A stretch of 64,000 nucleotides of DNA from Semisulcospira habei (taxonomy: Eukaryota; Mollusca; Gastropoda; Semisulcospiridae): the NCBI GenBank assembly GCA_036245525.1, contig BTPG01000003.1, positions 214,561,949 through 214,625,948 on the forward strand, read 5' to 3'. Positions 11,786-22,980 of the stretch are shown here, piece after piece. The notes under the pieces were generated by a model. It did no database searches, had not been told where the DNA came from, and saw nothing but the letters and a program-made list of their open reading frames with translations. The position numbers and the translations under genes were made by a program. The first letter of the stretch is position 1. The number at the start of each line of letters is the position of its first letter.

Positions 11786-13540
11786 CTTGCAGGACCTTGG
11801 AGTCAGAGCTTGTGTGTGAACAGCATGTGTCAGCTTGTGAATCATCACCACTCATGGTTTAACGTACACATAATGACTTAATGCCCCCATCAGGAAGCAT
11901 TAGTCGTATTGTATTGTATAGCACGTCAATGCATTAACTACAAATTTTATAGGTAATTGAATCCTATTGTATGATAATATATATTTTAGTTCAAATACGT
12001 ACTATGACATTACAGCACAATAGCAAACTACATGTATGTACCATTTCTGCACTTTCAAACATCTGTTGTGTGTTTTGCAAAACGTCCTTTCGTCATGTAC
12101 ATGTATTTGTCTTACAGTTATATGTATTTGTCTTACACTGACACACAAACAGATGTCAGACTTTATTATCCTATATTTTTTTTCACATATATTTCAGGCA
12201 TTATTTACAGCATATGGACTGCTAACTCAGAGGCGCTGTGGAATTTTGGGAATCTGCATCAGATTTGGAGTGCCTTTGCAATTATGTACACTAAGGGCCA
12301 TTATTGATAACTACTACTAGTGGTCTTATCAAAGCATAGTATGTTACATGCCTCGTATACCTATTTGCACAATAAATGTCACAAAAATCATGAGACTTTG
12401 ACTTTTATGGCCTTGACAAGTATAGATGTCAATGATTACAAAATATAAGGATCACAGTCTTCCACCACTGAGGATTTTTTTTAAAAGGTGCATTGGAATG
12501 AATCCTCGACCATCTTCAGCCATTCACTGAAAGAAAATAGCACATAGACTGCACAAGGAGCAACAAGATATTGTGAACTTTGTGTCATGTACGGGTCAGA
12601 GCATCATGCACATGATGACATAAAGTGAAGCCTATGATTTTCATGCTAGTGCTAATACTAAATACATCTATTGATCTTCAGAAGGCTCACTAACTTACTT
12701 TTGTCATATTTTAAATAATGAAATGGACAAGGGAAAGTAAATATTACACGGGTTAGGGTATCAGAGTAGTGCTCAACATGTGACAAATAAGTCAATAGCC
12801 GCACTTACCCACACAATCGTGCACACATGCACAGAAGTGAATGCTGTACTAGGTACTGAGATGTGTTAGGGCCTGGGATCACGGTCCCCATTGCTCTAGC
12901 AACAGGGTACAGAATCGCAGGCCATGGCACAATCGGCATACTGTTTGCATACTGACAAAAGTGCATTAACCTTCCCATGCGCATACACAGCACACTGCGA
13001 CACATTATTTTTGTCTTAACATCGTTCCTGTCAGTGCAGCCACCGGCGCTATGAACAGTACCAGTGGATGTGCGCACATGGGGACCAATAACAGCGGTGC
13101 CGACATATTTGAAAAGAATTATGAGCCAATGTAAAATGAAAGTTAGAGATCCATACAACAGCGGCACCAGTATTGGAATGTGCAACAAACAAAAATCCAA
13201 TTTATATTATATGGTTGTGTTTCCCTATAGCTGCATGACAATGGTGCACTGTGTGACACAGCAACAAAGTATCTGAGCAGCAGGCAGAAAATCACTTGTG
13301 TGTTTCCATATAGCGACATGACAGGCAGCATCGCACCCGTTTTAAGTTTTTTAGATATGTTGCTGGTTGCTCTAGCGTTCTGTTAACGGAAAATTTCCAT
13401 ATTACGATGGACAATTTTTTAGAGGGACGAACGAAATGGGAGGCCGTCTGTTCCTGGGATGAACAAATCTTGAGAAAAGCCCTAATTTATCCCAGCTGTG
13501 TTTAAAGTACGCGACCAACTGTAGGGATGCCTGGGATGGA
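11786..13540. other. Intergenic, nothing recognised
   Basis: AT-rich, with only short open frames lacking any domain or splice context I can support. Confidence 0.3.
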
Positions 13541-13544
13541 ATTT

Positions 13545-14300
13545 TGGCACACATGCGAAGCACGAGTGAGTATGTTCTGGGCCAGTGGTCATCTGTCCGC
13601 TGTCTCTTGTCAGTCCGCCATCGTCCGTGGTAAACTTTAACATTGGCATTTTCTGCGAGACTAAGGCCACCGGGAATCAGGAAATAGGTCCAAAATAGCC
13701 ATATTTTGACAAAATGCAATATTTAAAAAAAAATACTATTCACAACTTCAAACACACACTTTGTACAAAGGTACCTGATAGACTTTTCTATGAATACATT
13801 TGTAATATGGTTGACCGCACGGAGAGGTCAAGGGTCACAAGAGATCAGGAAATGGGTAAAAAATAGCAAATATATATTGACAAAAGATGTTTATTCTCAT
13901 ATACTATTTTAAATGTCAAACCCAAACTTGGTACAAAGATACCTGATGGCAAGACCTATCTATGCATATTTGGATGATCCCTCGGAAAAGTCAAGGGTCA
14001 CAAGAGGTTGGCAAATGTGTTGTAAAATGCTAATGTATGGATATAATGGTAGTTATCATCGACATTTCTGTAAACTCTTTCTGACACAAAGGTAGCTGAT
14101 AAGACCTTCATATGCATACTAATTTAGTCGACTCATCGCAATGGGCATGTGGTTTGAATGATGTGTAAGAAATGCTTACATTAAAAAAAAAAAATGAATT
14201 TTGCTGGTGCAGAAGGCAGCCCTTATTGTCACAAAAGTCACAGATATGTTGATTGGTCATATGTGAGCTATAACAGCTTTGTCCTTTTTGTTTCGTTATG
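13545..14300 (+). repeat. REP-A dispersed repeat, copy 2
   Basis: The head GTGAGTATGTTCTGGGCCAGT is near 13565, and the tail, resembling AGCTATAACAGCTTTGTCC, is near 14280. It includes GGTAAACTTTAACATTGGCAT (13629-13649), which serves as the empty-site reference for the MITE insertion at 52959. A clear AGGTCAAGGGTCA element lies at 13825-13837. Confidence 0.75.
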
Positions 14301-14454
14301 CTGTTTGTTCCGATGACTGACAGTTGTCAAGTAAAAACATGTTGCTCAGTCATGCACCATTCACAGCAGAATCACTCAATGAGGAGGTAAAATGTCAAAC
14401 TGCTGTCGTGTCACACAACTAGAAAACCTCGTTATCTCGTATCTGCTGGCGTTT

Positions 14455-14700
14455 ATAACTTGAGTTTACTGTACGTCTGGGTTTGATGATGTGAATAGTA
14501 TTTGAGAAAAACGAATGTTCTCAAAATACAGCTAATTGTAACATTTTCTCATCCCCTTTGACTTTCAGGTACGTCACTGAAAACGCCATGTTATGAAAGG
14601 TCTTGCCAAAAGGTATCTCTATGGCTTCTCTGAGAAAGTGCCAACCGTAAAGTTACCATAGACAGACGACCACTTACATATCCGACCTGAGCCAAAAATG
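14455..14700 (-). repeat. REP-A fragment, copy 3
   Basis: Inverted relative to copies 1 and 2. Phrases GAATAGTATTTGAGAAAAAC, GAAAGGTCTTGCCAAAAGGTA and AGTTACCATAGACAGACGACCACT occur in REP-A order. It is truncated at both ends. Confidence 0.6.
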
Positions 14701-14866
14701 GCAGAATTGTACAAGTCGTATTTGACACTGTCAGCAGAGACTGATTCTGTAGGTCTCTTCCGTCAGATGCACTATTTTTGCAGTCTGGGTTATGCTTTAG
14801 TGTAACTGGAAACAGTTTGACATGCCAGGAGGGGGCATGACAGAGGTGTAATCACATAAATGCATT

Positions 14867-14945
14867 CATCTGGGTGGCTTGGCCATAGAGTGTTTGACCT
14901 TTGTCCGAAAGGTTGTGGGTTTGAATCCAGGCGGGGTACAAATGT
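14867..14945 (+). repeat. tRNA-derived SINE head (putative)
   Basis: A B-box-like GGTTTGAATCC lies at 14918-14928, and a loose A-box-like TGGCTTGGCCATAGAGTG lies about 45 bp upstream, the usual spacing in a tRNA-derived Pol III promoter. The intervening CGAAAGGTTGTGG is typical of tRNA-type SINE heads. The body downstream has no clear tail. It does not fold as a plausible working tRNA, so a decayed SINE is the better call. Confidence 0.5.
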
Positions 14946-15649
14946 GTTCAAACCCTATCCAGTGTCTCATGTTTAAAATCACCTTGTAGTGGACAAAAGA
15001 AGTTGAGCCGCAATTGTCATAGGAATAAAAATGATGTGAATATGCACGCAGCCACCAGTACTCTTAACAGTACCGGTGACCTCACAGTACTGGAGACTGC
15101 ATGTACAGGGAGGCCAATCATATCAGTACATTCATATTCAACATTTATTATTTACATGAACTTATGACGTTTTAATAAGACTGCACAACAAAATAAGAGG
15201 ACTTTCTCTATAGCAATTGATACATGGAGTCAAAAATTATGATCTACAGAATAGTAACACAAGTTTTTTTTATGTTTCTGTAACAACTGCACAACAGTAA
15301 AACATTAGCATTTAGGGCTTAATGTCTTGTCCAGTCCACCATGAAGGTGATGTCAAAGACGAGGCACCGAATAAAAGCAACTTGATTTACTAAACGCGTG
15401 AAATGCGCAAGTGACAGAATGTTCATGACATGTAATGTTTTGTGGCCCTAAACTTCGTGTGTGTTCCCATCACCGATGACAGTCCCATTTCAATTTACAT
15501 AAGTTGTGCCAGGGGCGGGAGCATCCAAGTGTTGGACACTGTTGCGCCATATTACAATGAACACCAATGCTTGATGACTCGGACATCTGCACACACACAC
15601 AAATTCAATGTGCATTCAACTACAGGAATGATGCAACATTAAAAGAAAC

Positions 15650-16650
15650 AGGAAAGGCAAAGCCCTTATGGCTCACATGTATGCACTAATGTATGACCCA
15701 GGCATGGGTATTGTCCTCGGATCCATGGAAAATACTTTCACATTCCTCGGGAGAAAAAAGACAAATCCTCGCAATTTATTTCCGTTGCTGCCATCTATTA
15801 GCAAAGCAGACAAGATTTGGGCACGGGAATTGTCCGCGGCCCGCACTGGGCATATGTTTGTTTATTCCGCCGGAGCAAGGTGTCGAGCCTACCCCCCCCC
15901 CCCCCCCCCCCTGGCCCCTCGTTTTTTCTTGTTTTTTCGGACCCTGGAAGCAAGGTCTAGCACCATGGAGGCCTTTTGTATCAGGCTCAAGGTCCTGGAA
16001 CCCCTAGTTTCAGCTGATTTTTGCTTGGGCAATTCCCATGCCTGATGACCTTTGTGACAATAAGTTAAGGGTATGCTTCAGCGCCAGCAAAATCCATGTT
16101 TTCTCAAATTTTAAGCATTTATCACACATCTGTCAAACCCCTGTGACCCTTGACCTGTAAGATGAGTCAAATGAAGTAGTATGCGAAGGAAGGTCTTATT
16201 ATCAGCTACCTTTGTGCCCGAAAAAGTTTGCACAAATATTGATAATAGCTACAATTTTATGCAAAAATTGGCATTTTACACACATTTGCCAACCTCATGT
16301 GGCCATTGACCTGTCCGAGGGATCATCAAAATTTATATGCATAGATAGGTCTATCTTTGTACCAAGTTTGCGTTTGAAATTGTGAATAGTATTTGAGAAA
16401 AAAAAAATTTGTCAAAATATTGCTATATTTCAAATGTTCTCTGATCTTTTGTTACCCTTGACCTTTGAGAGATGTCACTCATATTGGTAGGTTTAGAAAA
16501 GTCTTTCCATAAGGTATCCGTGGACACAGTTTAAAGACTGGCTTGATCAGTATCCGAAAATATGCCCAGTTAAAGTTTACCATGGACGACATATGACTGA
16601 CCACTGGCCCAGAACATAGACTCCTCACTTTTGCTGGACAAGTGAGCAAA
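15650..16650 (-). repeat. REP-A copy 4, interrupted by a TIR element
   Basis: The tail GGCAAAGCCCTTATGGCTCA (about 15656-15675) marks one end, and the complement of the head, ACTGGCCCAGAACATAGACTC (about 16602-16622), the other. The copy is interrupted at 15699-16044 by an inserted element with a readable target duplication. TGACCCTTGACCT (16143-16155) is one of its conserved half-site pairs. Confidence 0.75.
15699..16044. mobile_element. 346-bp TIR element nested in REP-A (hAT-like?)
   Basis: The termini are inverted: CAGGCATGGGTATTGTCC at the left and GGGCAATTCCCATGCCTG at the right, matching at 16 of 18 positions. Both flanks carry ATGACC (15693-15698 and 16045-16050). A sub-terminal copy of the terminus occurs near 15823 (GCACGGGAATTGTCC), and there is an internal C20 run (15892-15911). 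CAGG termini suggest hAT, but hAT duplicates 8 bp and only 6 are evident. A fragment with the same interior lies near 21262-21320. Confidence 0.65.
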
Positions 16651-16894
16651 AAATGACGAATCCTTAAGGCTGAAGTGCATTGAATTATGTATAATCTTAC
16701 CTTTGTGGCCTTGACCAGAAATGACAATGCACATGTTCACGTGTCGTAAAGAAGTAAAAAGCTGGCCTTTGTACATAGATAACTCACGTTTCGCCAAACT
16801 TAACACGTTTTTTGCGCATATGTCAATGCCTCATGACCCTCATGTTTTACAAGCATCAACCAATCAGACAAGTCAACCAGTTGTAAATAATAAT

Positions 16895-17525
16895 AAGAGG
16901 GGCAAAGCCCTTATGGCTCACATGTATCAACCGATCCACACATGCCTGAAAGTTTCTTATCAAATTATGGCTATTTGTTACCTATTTCCTGAGCTCTTGT
17001 TACCCTTGACCATTCCAAGAGGTCATCCAAATTAGTATGCATAGATAGATCTTACCATCAGATATATCTGTAGCAAGTTTTGGTTTAGAGTTGTGAATAG
17101 TATTTGAGAAAAAAATATTTAGTAAAAATTAAATATGGTCATTTTGGACCTATTTCTTGAGCTCTTCCGTCTTGTGACCCTTGACATTCCAAATTAGTGT
17201 GCGTAAAAAGGTTTTACAATCAGGTATCTTTGTACCCCATTTATGTTTGAAGCTCTGAATAGTATTTTATAAAAAAATAAATGTCCAAAAATAGCTATTT
17301 TTGATATATTTCCTGATCTCCTGTGACCTTGCCCTTTGTGCGAGGTCACTTAACTTGGTATGTTTATAATGGTCTTGCCACAAAGTATCCTTGGGCCAAG
17401 TTTGAAGACTGTAGCCTGAATAGTCTCCGAGAAAATGCCAACGTTCAAGTTTACCGCGGGCGGAAGATGGACCACTGGCCCAGAACATACTCACATTTGC
17501 TTCACACGTGCACCAAAAGTACGCA
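16895..17525 (-). repeat. REP-A copy 5, near full length
   Basis: It runs from GGGGCAAAGCCCTTATGGCTC (about 16899) to ACTGGCCCAGAACATACTCAC (about 17474). Three internal monomers start near 16996, 17170 and 17320, each with the order TGTGACCCTTGAC, CATCCAAATTAGT, GGTCTTACCATCAGGTAT, GAATAGTATTTGAGAAAAA. This is the clearest view of the internal tandem structure. Confidence 0.8.
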
Positions 17526-17689
17526 TCTTTTGACGCAAACAACAGATCAAAACTCCAGACAAACGTACTAACTGCGCTTTTTTTTGAGGGAAAGACTAAA
17601 TTGCAATATCACATTTTTTGGGTGACCAGGCTTATTAGCGTCTGAAGATGCATTTGTTCACCGACCTGATTTCCAGAAATCGTCTATTA

Positions 17690-18125
17690 GCATAACAAGA
17701 ATGGCAAACCCTGTGACCTTGACCGATGCAACAGGTCAATAAATAAGCCAGTGTTTAATGTTGTAACAGTAATACAGGATTGGCTGTTGTACCTGTAAAT
17801 TCTATGTTTTCTTAAAATTTATGCATTTTTCATGCTTTTGTCAACCTCCCATGACCCTTGCTTTTTGCAATTAGAGAACTAAATTACTATGCATAGAATT
17901 GGCGACCTTTTTGCAAAACTGGGTTGAAAAGCATTGCAGAAATTTGATTAAAACTAAAATTATAAAACAAAAGTAATAACAAAGAACACTGCCAATCTCT
18001 TGTGAACCAAGGCCTTTCTCAGGGGTTGTCCAAATTAACAATAACATGCATCCCCGTACATAAGTTGGGATGGAAGGTGTAAACAGTATTTGAGAAAACA
18101 CACTTTTTGGGGGTCAAACAATAAC
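17690..18125 (-). repeat. REP-A fragment, copy 6
   Basis: Partial and diverged. It carries TGTGACCTTGACC (17712-17724) and two monomer-like blocks ending AACAGTATTTGAGAAAACAC (18081-18100). Confidence 0.55.
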
Positions 18126-18294
18126 TGTGACACTATTTGCTGATGTCTACCTTTCCAACGGGTCATCAAAATCAGTGTGCAGCGAAAGATGGAATGTTCC
18201 ACCAATGAAATGTTCACCGTATTTCCATGAAAAAAAATTGACAGGGACAGAAAAATGGTGGAAAGCTGTCCATGACCAGGACGGACACATCCTC

Positions 18295-18830
18295 AGACAA
18301 GAAGGGCAAAACCCTTACGGATGACGTGTATCAACCGATCCAAACATTTCTGATAAAAAACGTTTCTTGTCAAAATATGGCTATTTTTTAAAAACTATTT
18401 CCTGAGCTCTTGTGACCCTTGACCCCTCCAAGGGGTCATCCAAATTAATATGCATGGATAGGTCTTACCATCAGGTATCTCTGTAGCAAGTTTGGGTTTG
18501 GAGTTGTGAATAGTATTTGAGAAAAAAAAAAATTGTCCAAGGGATCAACCAAATTAGTGTGCATATACAGGTCTTACCATCAGGTATATTTTGTACCAGG
18601 TTTGGGTTTGAAGTTGTGAATAGTATGTTAGAAAAAATAAATTATGTTCCGAAATAGCCTCTTTTGGTATATTTCCTGACCTGTGACCTTGACCTTTGTG
18701 CGTGGTCACTGAAATTGATATGTTTAGAAATGTCTTGCCACGAAGTACCCTTGGGCCAAGTTTGAAGACTGTAGCTTGAATAGTCTCCGAGAAAATGCCA
18801 ACGTTCAATTTACCACGGACGACACGTGAG
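18295..18830 (-). repeat. REP-A copy 7
   Basis: The tail GGGCAAAACCCTTACGGATGA (about 18304) is followed by monomers with TGACCCTTGACCC (18413-18425) and TGACCTTGACC (18684-18694). It ends near GCCAACGTTCAATTTACCACG (about 18798) without the complement of the head. Confidence 0.75.
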
Positions 18831-18949
18831 CCCCAAAAAACTTATCCCTGCACCTGTCAAGTCTGTGATGGGCTGTAAAGCGCATGGGACAGATTTTTTG
18901 TTATGTTGTTCATCCGGATATGGGCAGTTATAAATCCTGTTGAAAAGCC

Positions 18950-19255
18950 TGAATGTCTTACCATCAGGTATCTTTGTACCAATTTGGGGACTCAATGTGC
19001 GAATAGTATTTGAGAAAGACACTGTCAAAATATGGCTTCTTTTTTTTTACCCAGTTCCTGCTCCCCCGTGACCCTGACCTAAAAGACAGGGTACTGAAAT
19101 TGGAATGTTTAGAAACTATTGCCCAAAAGTATCCTTGGGCTTCGTTAGAAGGCTGGCTTGAACAGTTTCATGAGAAACTGTTAGACAGTTTAAGACGATG
19201 GACAGACAACCACTGGCCCAAAACATAGACTCACTTGTGCAATCACATGTGAGCC
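18950..19255 (-). repeat. REP-A fragment, copy 8
   Basis: One monomer plus the complement of the head (CCACTGGCCCAAAACATAGAC, 19210-19230). It abuts a C15 run (19254-19268). Confidence 0.65.
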
Positions 19256-19438
19256 CCCCCCCCCCCCCTCTCCCTCCCCCTCCCAATAGGTCTTGTCATC
19301 AGCAACTTTTGTGCCAAATTGTATTACTCAGTTTCAAGAAATAAATTTATTGTACCCAGTTAGGCATCTCTTGTACATAACCGCCGACCTCTTGCGGCCT
19401 TTGGCCTTTCCAAGCAGTCATCAAATTAATAAGAATAG

Positions 19439-19646
19439 TAGGTGCTAGTCACTTACCTTGGGGGGAGGGGGGGGGGGGCGGGGGAGGGGGTGTTGGGATC
19501 CAACCTTTTGTTTAGGACTTTCATTACAAGACAAGAGTCCTCCGCAACACGAGACTGTCTTCCAGTGGTTGAAAAATCTACCGGAAGGGGGGGGGGGGGG
19601 GATAACACCCCAAAATGGACAAGGACCGTTGGACCCCTACCTCTCC
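19439..19646. mobile_element. 208-bp G-rich insertion (putative)
   Basis: The segment carries two long G-runs (about 19459-19490 and 19588-19602). Both sides carry GAATAG (19433-19438 and 19647-19652), and REP-A sequence resumes on either side. No convincing terminal inverted repeat is visible, and a 6-bp duplication is short, so this is tentative. Confidence 0.35.
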
Positions 19647-19660
19647 GAATAGGCAGATCT

Positions 19661-20229
19661 TTTTTTTTTTTTTTTTTTTTTTTTTTGGCATCCTGTCTCG
19701 GAAGACAATGGAGTATATGCGCTTGCTGGGTCAGTCACTGGAGTGACCTCTCCAGGGCGCAAGCCTGGGCAAAGTGTATTGAGATCATGGGGTGCCCAGT
19801 CGTCAAGATCCCCCTCTCGGCCTCGCTGATGTATCCAAAGGAATGCAAAGCAGTACGTTTGGCACCAGTTTGGCTGCAGGAGCTGCCAGAACAGTGCGTG
19901 AATACAGGCAACTGTCTGCCTTCGGGGCTCCACTCCTGATTTGAAGGGTTTACTCCCCCACATTTGGCCGTTGGATCCAACCTGATCTCCTCCGTCCTCT
20001 AGCCGTTGGCTGTCAGAAACAGCTCATCCGCCTAGTGGTGCAATGTGAACACCATCCCCTCACGTGGTTTAGCCCACCAGCTGAGGTGGTTTGCCAGGGT
20101 GTGGCGCTTGGAGCCAACACGAGAGAGATTAAGGAGATGGATGAGGACCAGTGATGCCCGTCCGTCCTATGTAGGACGCAGCTGCCGAACAGCAAAGGTG
20201 CTACCTCTATCCAAAGCCCCCCTACACCC
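19661..20229 (-). mobile_element. Poly(A) retroposon nested in REP-A (569 bp)
   Basis: A run of 27 T's (19660-19686) is the poly(A) tail of a minus-strand insert. The insert is flanked by a perfect 10-bp duplication, AGGCAGATCT (19651-19660 and 20230-20239). The body has no long ORF and no clear tRNA-type promoter at its 5' end. It is therefore more likely the 5'-truncated 3' end of a poly(A) LINE than a SINE, but I cannot name the family. Target duplication plus a poly(A) tail indicates LINE-type target-primed insertion. Confidence 0.75.
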
Positions 20230-20510
20230 AGGCAGATCTAATCATCAGGTATTTTGGTGTGAGGTTGACAATAGTTTTTCAGAATGTATCTACATACCGC
20301 CTTTTGGACAAAGTCGCTGAAACTTGTACATTTTTGTTTACAAAGGTCCTGCCACAAAGTATCGTTGGGTGAATTATGCCAAAAAGTATTGATGGGTCAA
20401 TTATACAGATTGTGTCTTTAGTAGTGTCTGAACAAAATTTCAACATTACAGTTACAATAGACAAGGACAGCCACTGGCCCAGCAAATAGACTCCCTTTTG
20501 CTATCACATG

Positions 20511-21000
20511 AGTCAACAACATTGGCCATCTGCATGTTTATAATATAACCTGACACAGTTAACTAATATAAACACACAGTTTACAATAGTAGTAAAATAC
20601 CATGGCTACACAGATTTTAGGCTGAGCATGATGCCCCCTAGTCACAGGTGACAGCAGCTCCAGGGATCTGGCTATAATTATAATCAAAAACATCACCAAT
20701 GCTCCGAAAGCAAACATACGCTGCTATGTATTGTTTTATAACTGATAATAATAATCCTATAATGAAACATTCGCACACAATAAAATGTGACACAGGCCTC
20801 TAATGTTTGGTTTCAACAGTGGATCAAACGATGCTTGCAACTGTGGTTCCCCTCTCTATTGCACTTTGCATCTATTGTTTACAGGGCTCTGTAAAAACAA
20901 TAATGACAGATCTACCCTCTCTCATCTATTCATCACCCACCATCACCACCCTCCTCCCTCTTGCCAGACTGTGTGTAAGCAGGGGTGGATCTAGGACCCC
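20511..21000. other. Intergenic, nothing recognised
   Basis: AT-rich, with no open frame or repeat I can support. Confidence 0.3.
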
Positions 21001-21052
21001 CCCCAAAAAAAAAAATTAAATGCCATACCGAAATCCCTTTTGGGGGAGTTTT

Positions 21053-21083
<31 letters not shown>

Positions 21084-21350
21084 CTATAGAAAAAATATTT
21101 GCACTACTATAACAAATTGCCCTTTGGGGGAATTTAGACCACCCCCTCCCCCCATGTTTGATAATTTGGTAAGTGGTGAGAGTCTTGACACACACACACA
21201 CACACACACACATGCCTACACCCCCCAACCACTCCCACCCCAAGTTGTTTTATTTTTTGGTCAATGGACGCAAGGTCTACCATGGACGAGGTCTTTTGTG
21301 TCAGGTTGAAGGTCCCAAACAAAAAGTTCCTCCACCCCCCCCCCCCCCCT
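21001..21350. repeat. C-runs, (CA)n and a TIR-element fragment
   Basis: A 30-nt C run (21055-21084), a (CA)n tract (21189-21211) and a C13 run near 21336 surround a segment at about 21262-21320. That segment (GCAAGGTCTACCATGGACGAG, then TTTTGTGTCAGGTTGAAGGTC) matches the interior of the nested element at about 15950-16000. It is probably a truncated relative of that element. Confidence 0.5.
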
Positions 21351-21379
21351 TCCAAAGACACATGTCCAGCAGCACATCA

Positions 21380-22980
21380 ATACTGATGGGAGACTATTTA
21401 CACTAATTACAGGCTCACTGTTTTTATTATTGTAGTGTTAGCAAACCCACAGACACTAGCTGCATACAAATACACCAACATGTATCGCGCACAATCACTG
21501 GCCGCATTAAAATATATACCAAAGTTACGAACCGACTGCATTGTGGTGAGAGGAGTATGCACCAGCTCTGGTTTGTGGACTTGTGATTGCACATCTTTCA
21601 ATGGATTGTTTCACCAATTTGCTGCACCTGTGATCTCAATCCACTGCAGTGAACAAGGTTCTGAAATGAAACGAATAGGAGAATATATCCGAGATAGCTT
21701 AACTGGTATCTATGCTGTGAAAACAATGTCAGATGCTGTATTGCTGATACTTTTATGACTGAAAATGAAATGAAAATTTCAACCCATCAGACCCTGGCAG
21801 AAATGTTCTTTTTAAAAAGGTTAGTTATTGGGGTTTAACACCGAGCAGGCGACTAAGGCCATCTCACGGCAGTTGTTAAAAAGGGTGGGCTGGGTAGGGG
21901 GGATAGAACCCCTAGGACCAACCCCACCCTGGATGCACCTCCGCATTGATGATTAAAATGCAATGTGTTGCTGGCATTTGGATCAATAACTATTGGCTAA
22001 ATCAGTAAATGTAGCTCCATCCATCCAGTTAAAAAATGCAATGCAGTATGTGACCTCTGCATTATCACCAGTTGCACTGTCAGTCCTGAGTTTTAGTACA
22101 ATATGTAGTAACATTGTCACACCTGTAGTTGTACTAAAACATACTGTAGTGCTCCACCTCCTGCATAATATTAATAACCACAGGCACGCCCTCTACGCAT
22201 GCTATAACACTTAAAGTACATTGAAAATTACATTTTATATTTTAACTGAATGACCATGCATTGTTAAACACATTTGCAATATAAGCGTGTATTAAAATAC
22301 AAAACATACCCAACAGCAGCAAACATAAGACATGATGGGAAACTATTAGTAGTGTCAGATTTGTTAAACTTTAACACTAACCGAGTGCATTGTGGTCTGG
22401 TAGGATATCCAATGGATACTGCATGTTCATGATGATGACATCACCTGCAATTCAGTCAGTTTCAAATTATTATACAGAGGAATGAATCTGGTAGCTGGCA
22501 AAGAATATGCTGTACTCCACTTACTTTTATCACTACAATGAAATTGACTATTTTTGTAAACTACAACTATGAAACCTACCAAACTGGTTATAACTAGAAA
22601 ATGTATTTAGAATAAGTATACAACAAAGGACATAACATACACTACAAAATAACCCCAAAATAACAAATAACGAAAAGGATGAGCAACTGTCTGTAGGTTC
22701 AACATTGTTATAACAGAGTAACTAATTAAAACACTGACTGCACGCATACCCTAAAAGATTGTTTAAGAACAAACCAATTGAGCGCGTTGTGTAGGTATCC
22801 ACATGGATTTGCAATACAATTATAGCATGGGGAGCAAGCAGTGCAGTCATATTATCACAGGAAAACGCATATGGTGTAGATGGCAGAGAAAACTGGACTG
22901 CTGCATTGCTCATACGTTTCCACTGAAATGCAAATTGCATCCTTCCTGAAACTAATACTAACAAACCTTACCATATCAGT
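21380..22980. repeat. Diverged long-period repeat (weak)
   Basis: Similar phrases recur near 21530, 22378 and 22770: AACCGACTGCATTGTGGT, AACCGAGTGCATTGTGGT and AACCAATTGAGCGCGTTGTG. GATGGGAGACTATTT (21385) resembles GATGGGAAACTATTA (22334). This suggests two or three old diverged copies of a several-hundred-bp unit. The LINE-tail fragment at 21823 interrupts it. No coding signal. Confidence 0.3.
21823..21876 (-). mobile_element. I/Nimb-like LINE tail fragment
   Basis: The complement of the tail shared with 45633-45865 and about 49900: GTTAGTTATTGGGGTTTAAC, then ACCGAGCAGGCGACTAAGGCC, then ATCTCACGG. It is a very short 5'-truncated copy or the tail of a dependent SINE. Confidence 0.7.

Larger units (their letters stand above)
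19270..20510 (-). repeat. REP-A copy 9, interrupted twice
   Basis: REP-A phrases flank two insertions. The left side (19283-19432) has TAGGTCTTGTCATCAGCAAC. The right side (20230-20510) has GATCTAATCATCAGGTATTTT and CCACTGGCCCAGCAAATAGAC. Between them lie a G-rich 208-bp segment and a poly(A) retroposon. Confidence 0.65.

Noticed and set aside
20045..20320. Plus-strand 91-codon frame rich in Arg/Trp
   Set aside because: It lies across the poly(A) retroposon body and its target duplication; no domain recognised.
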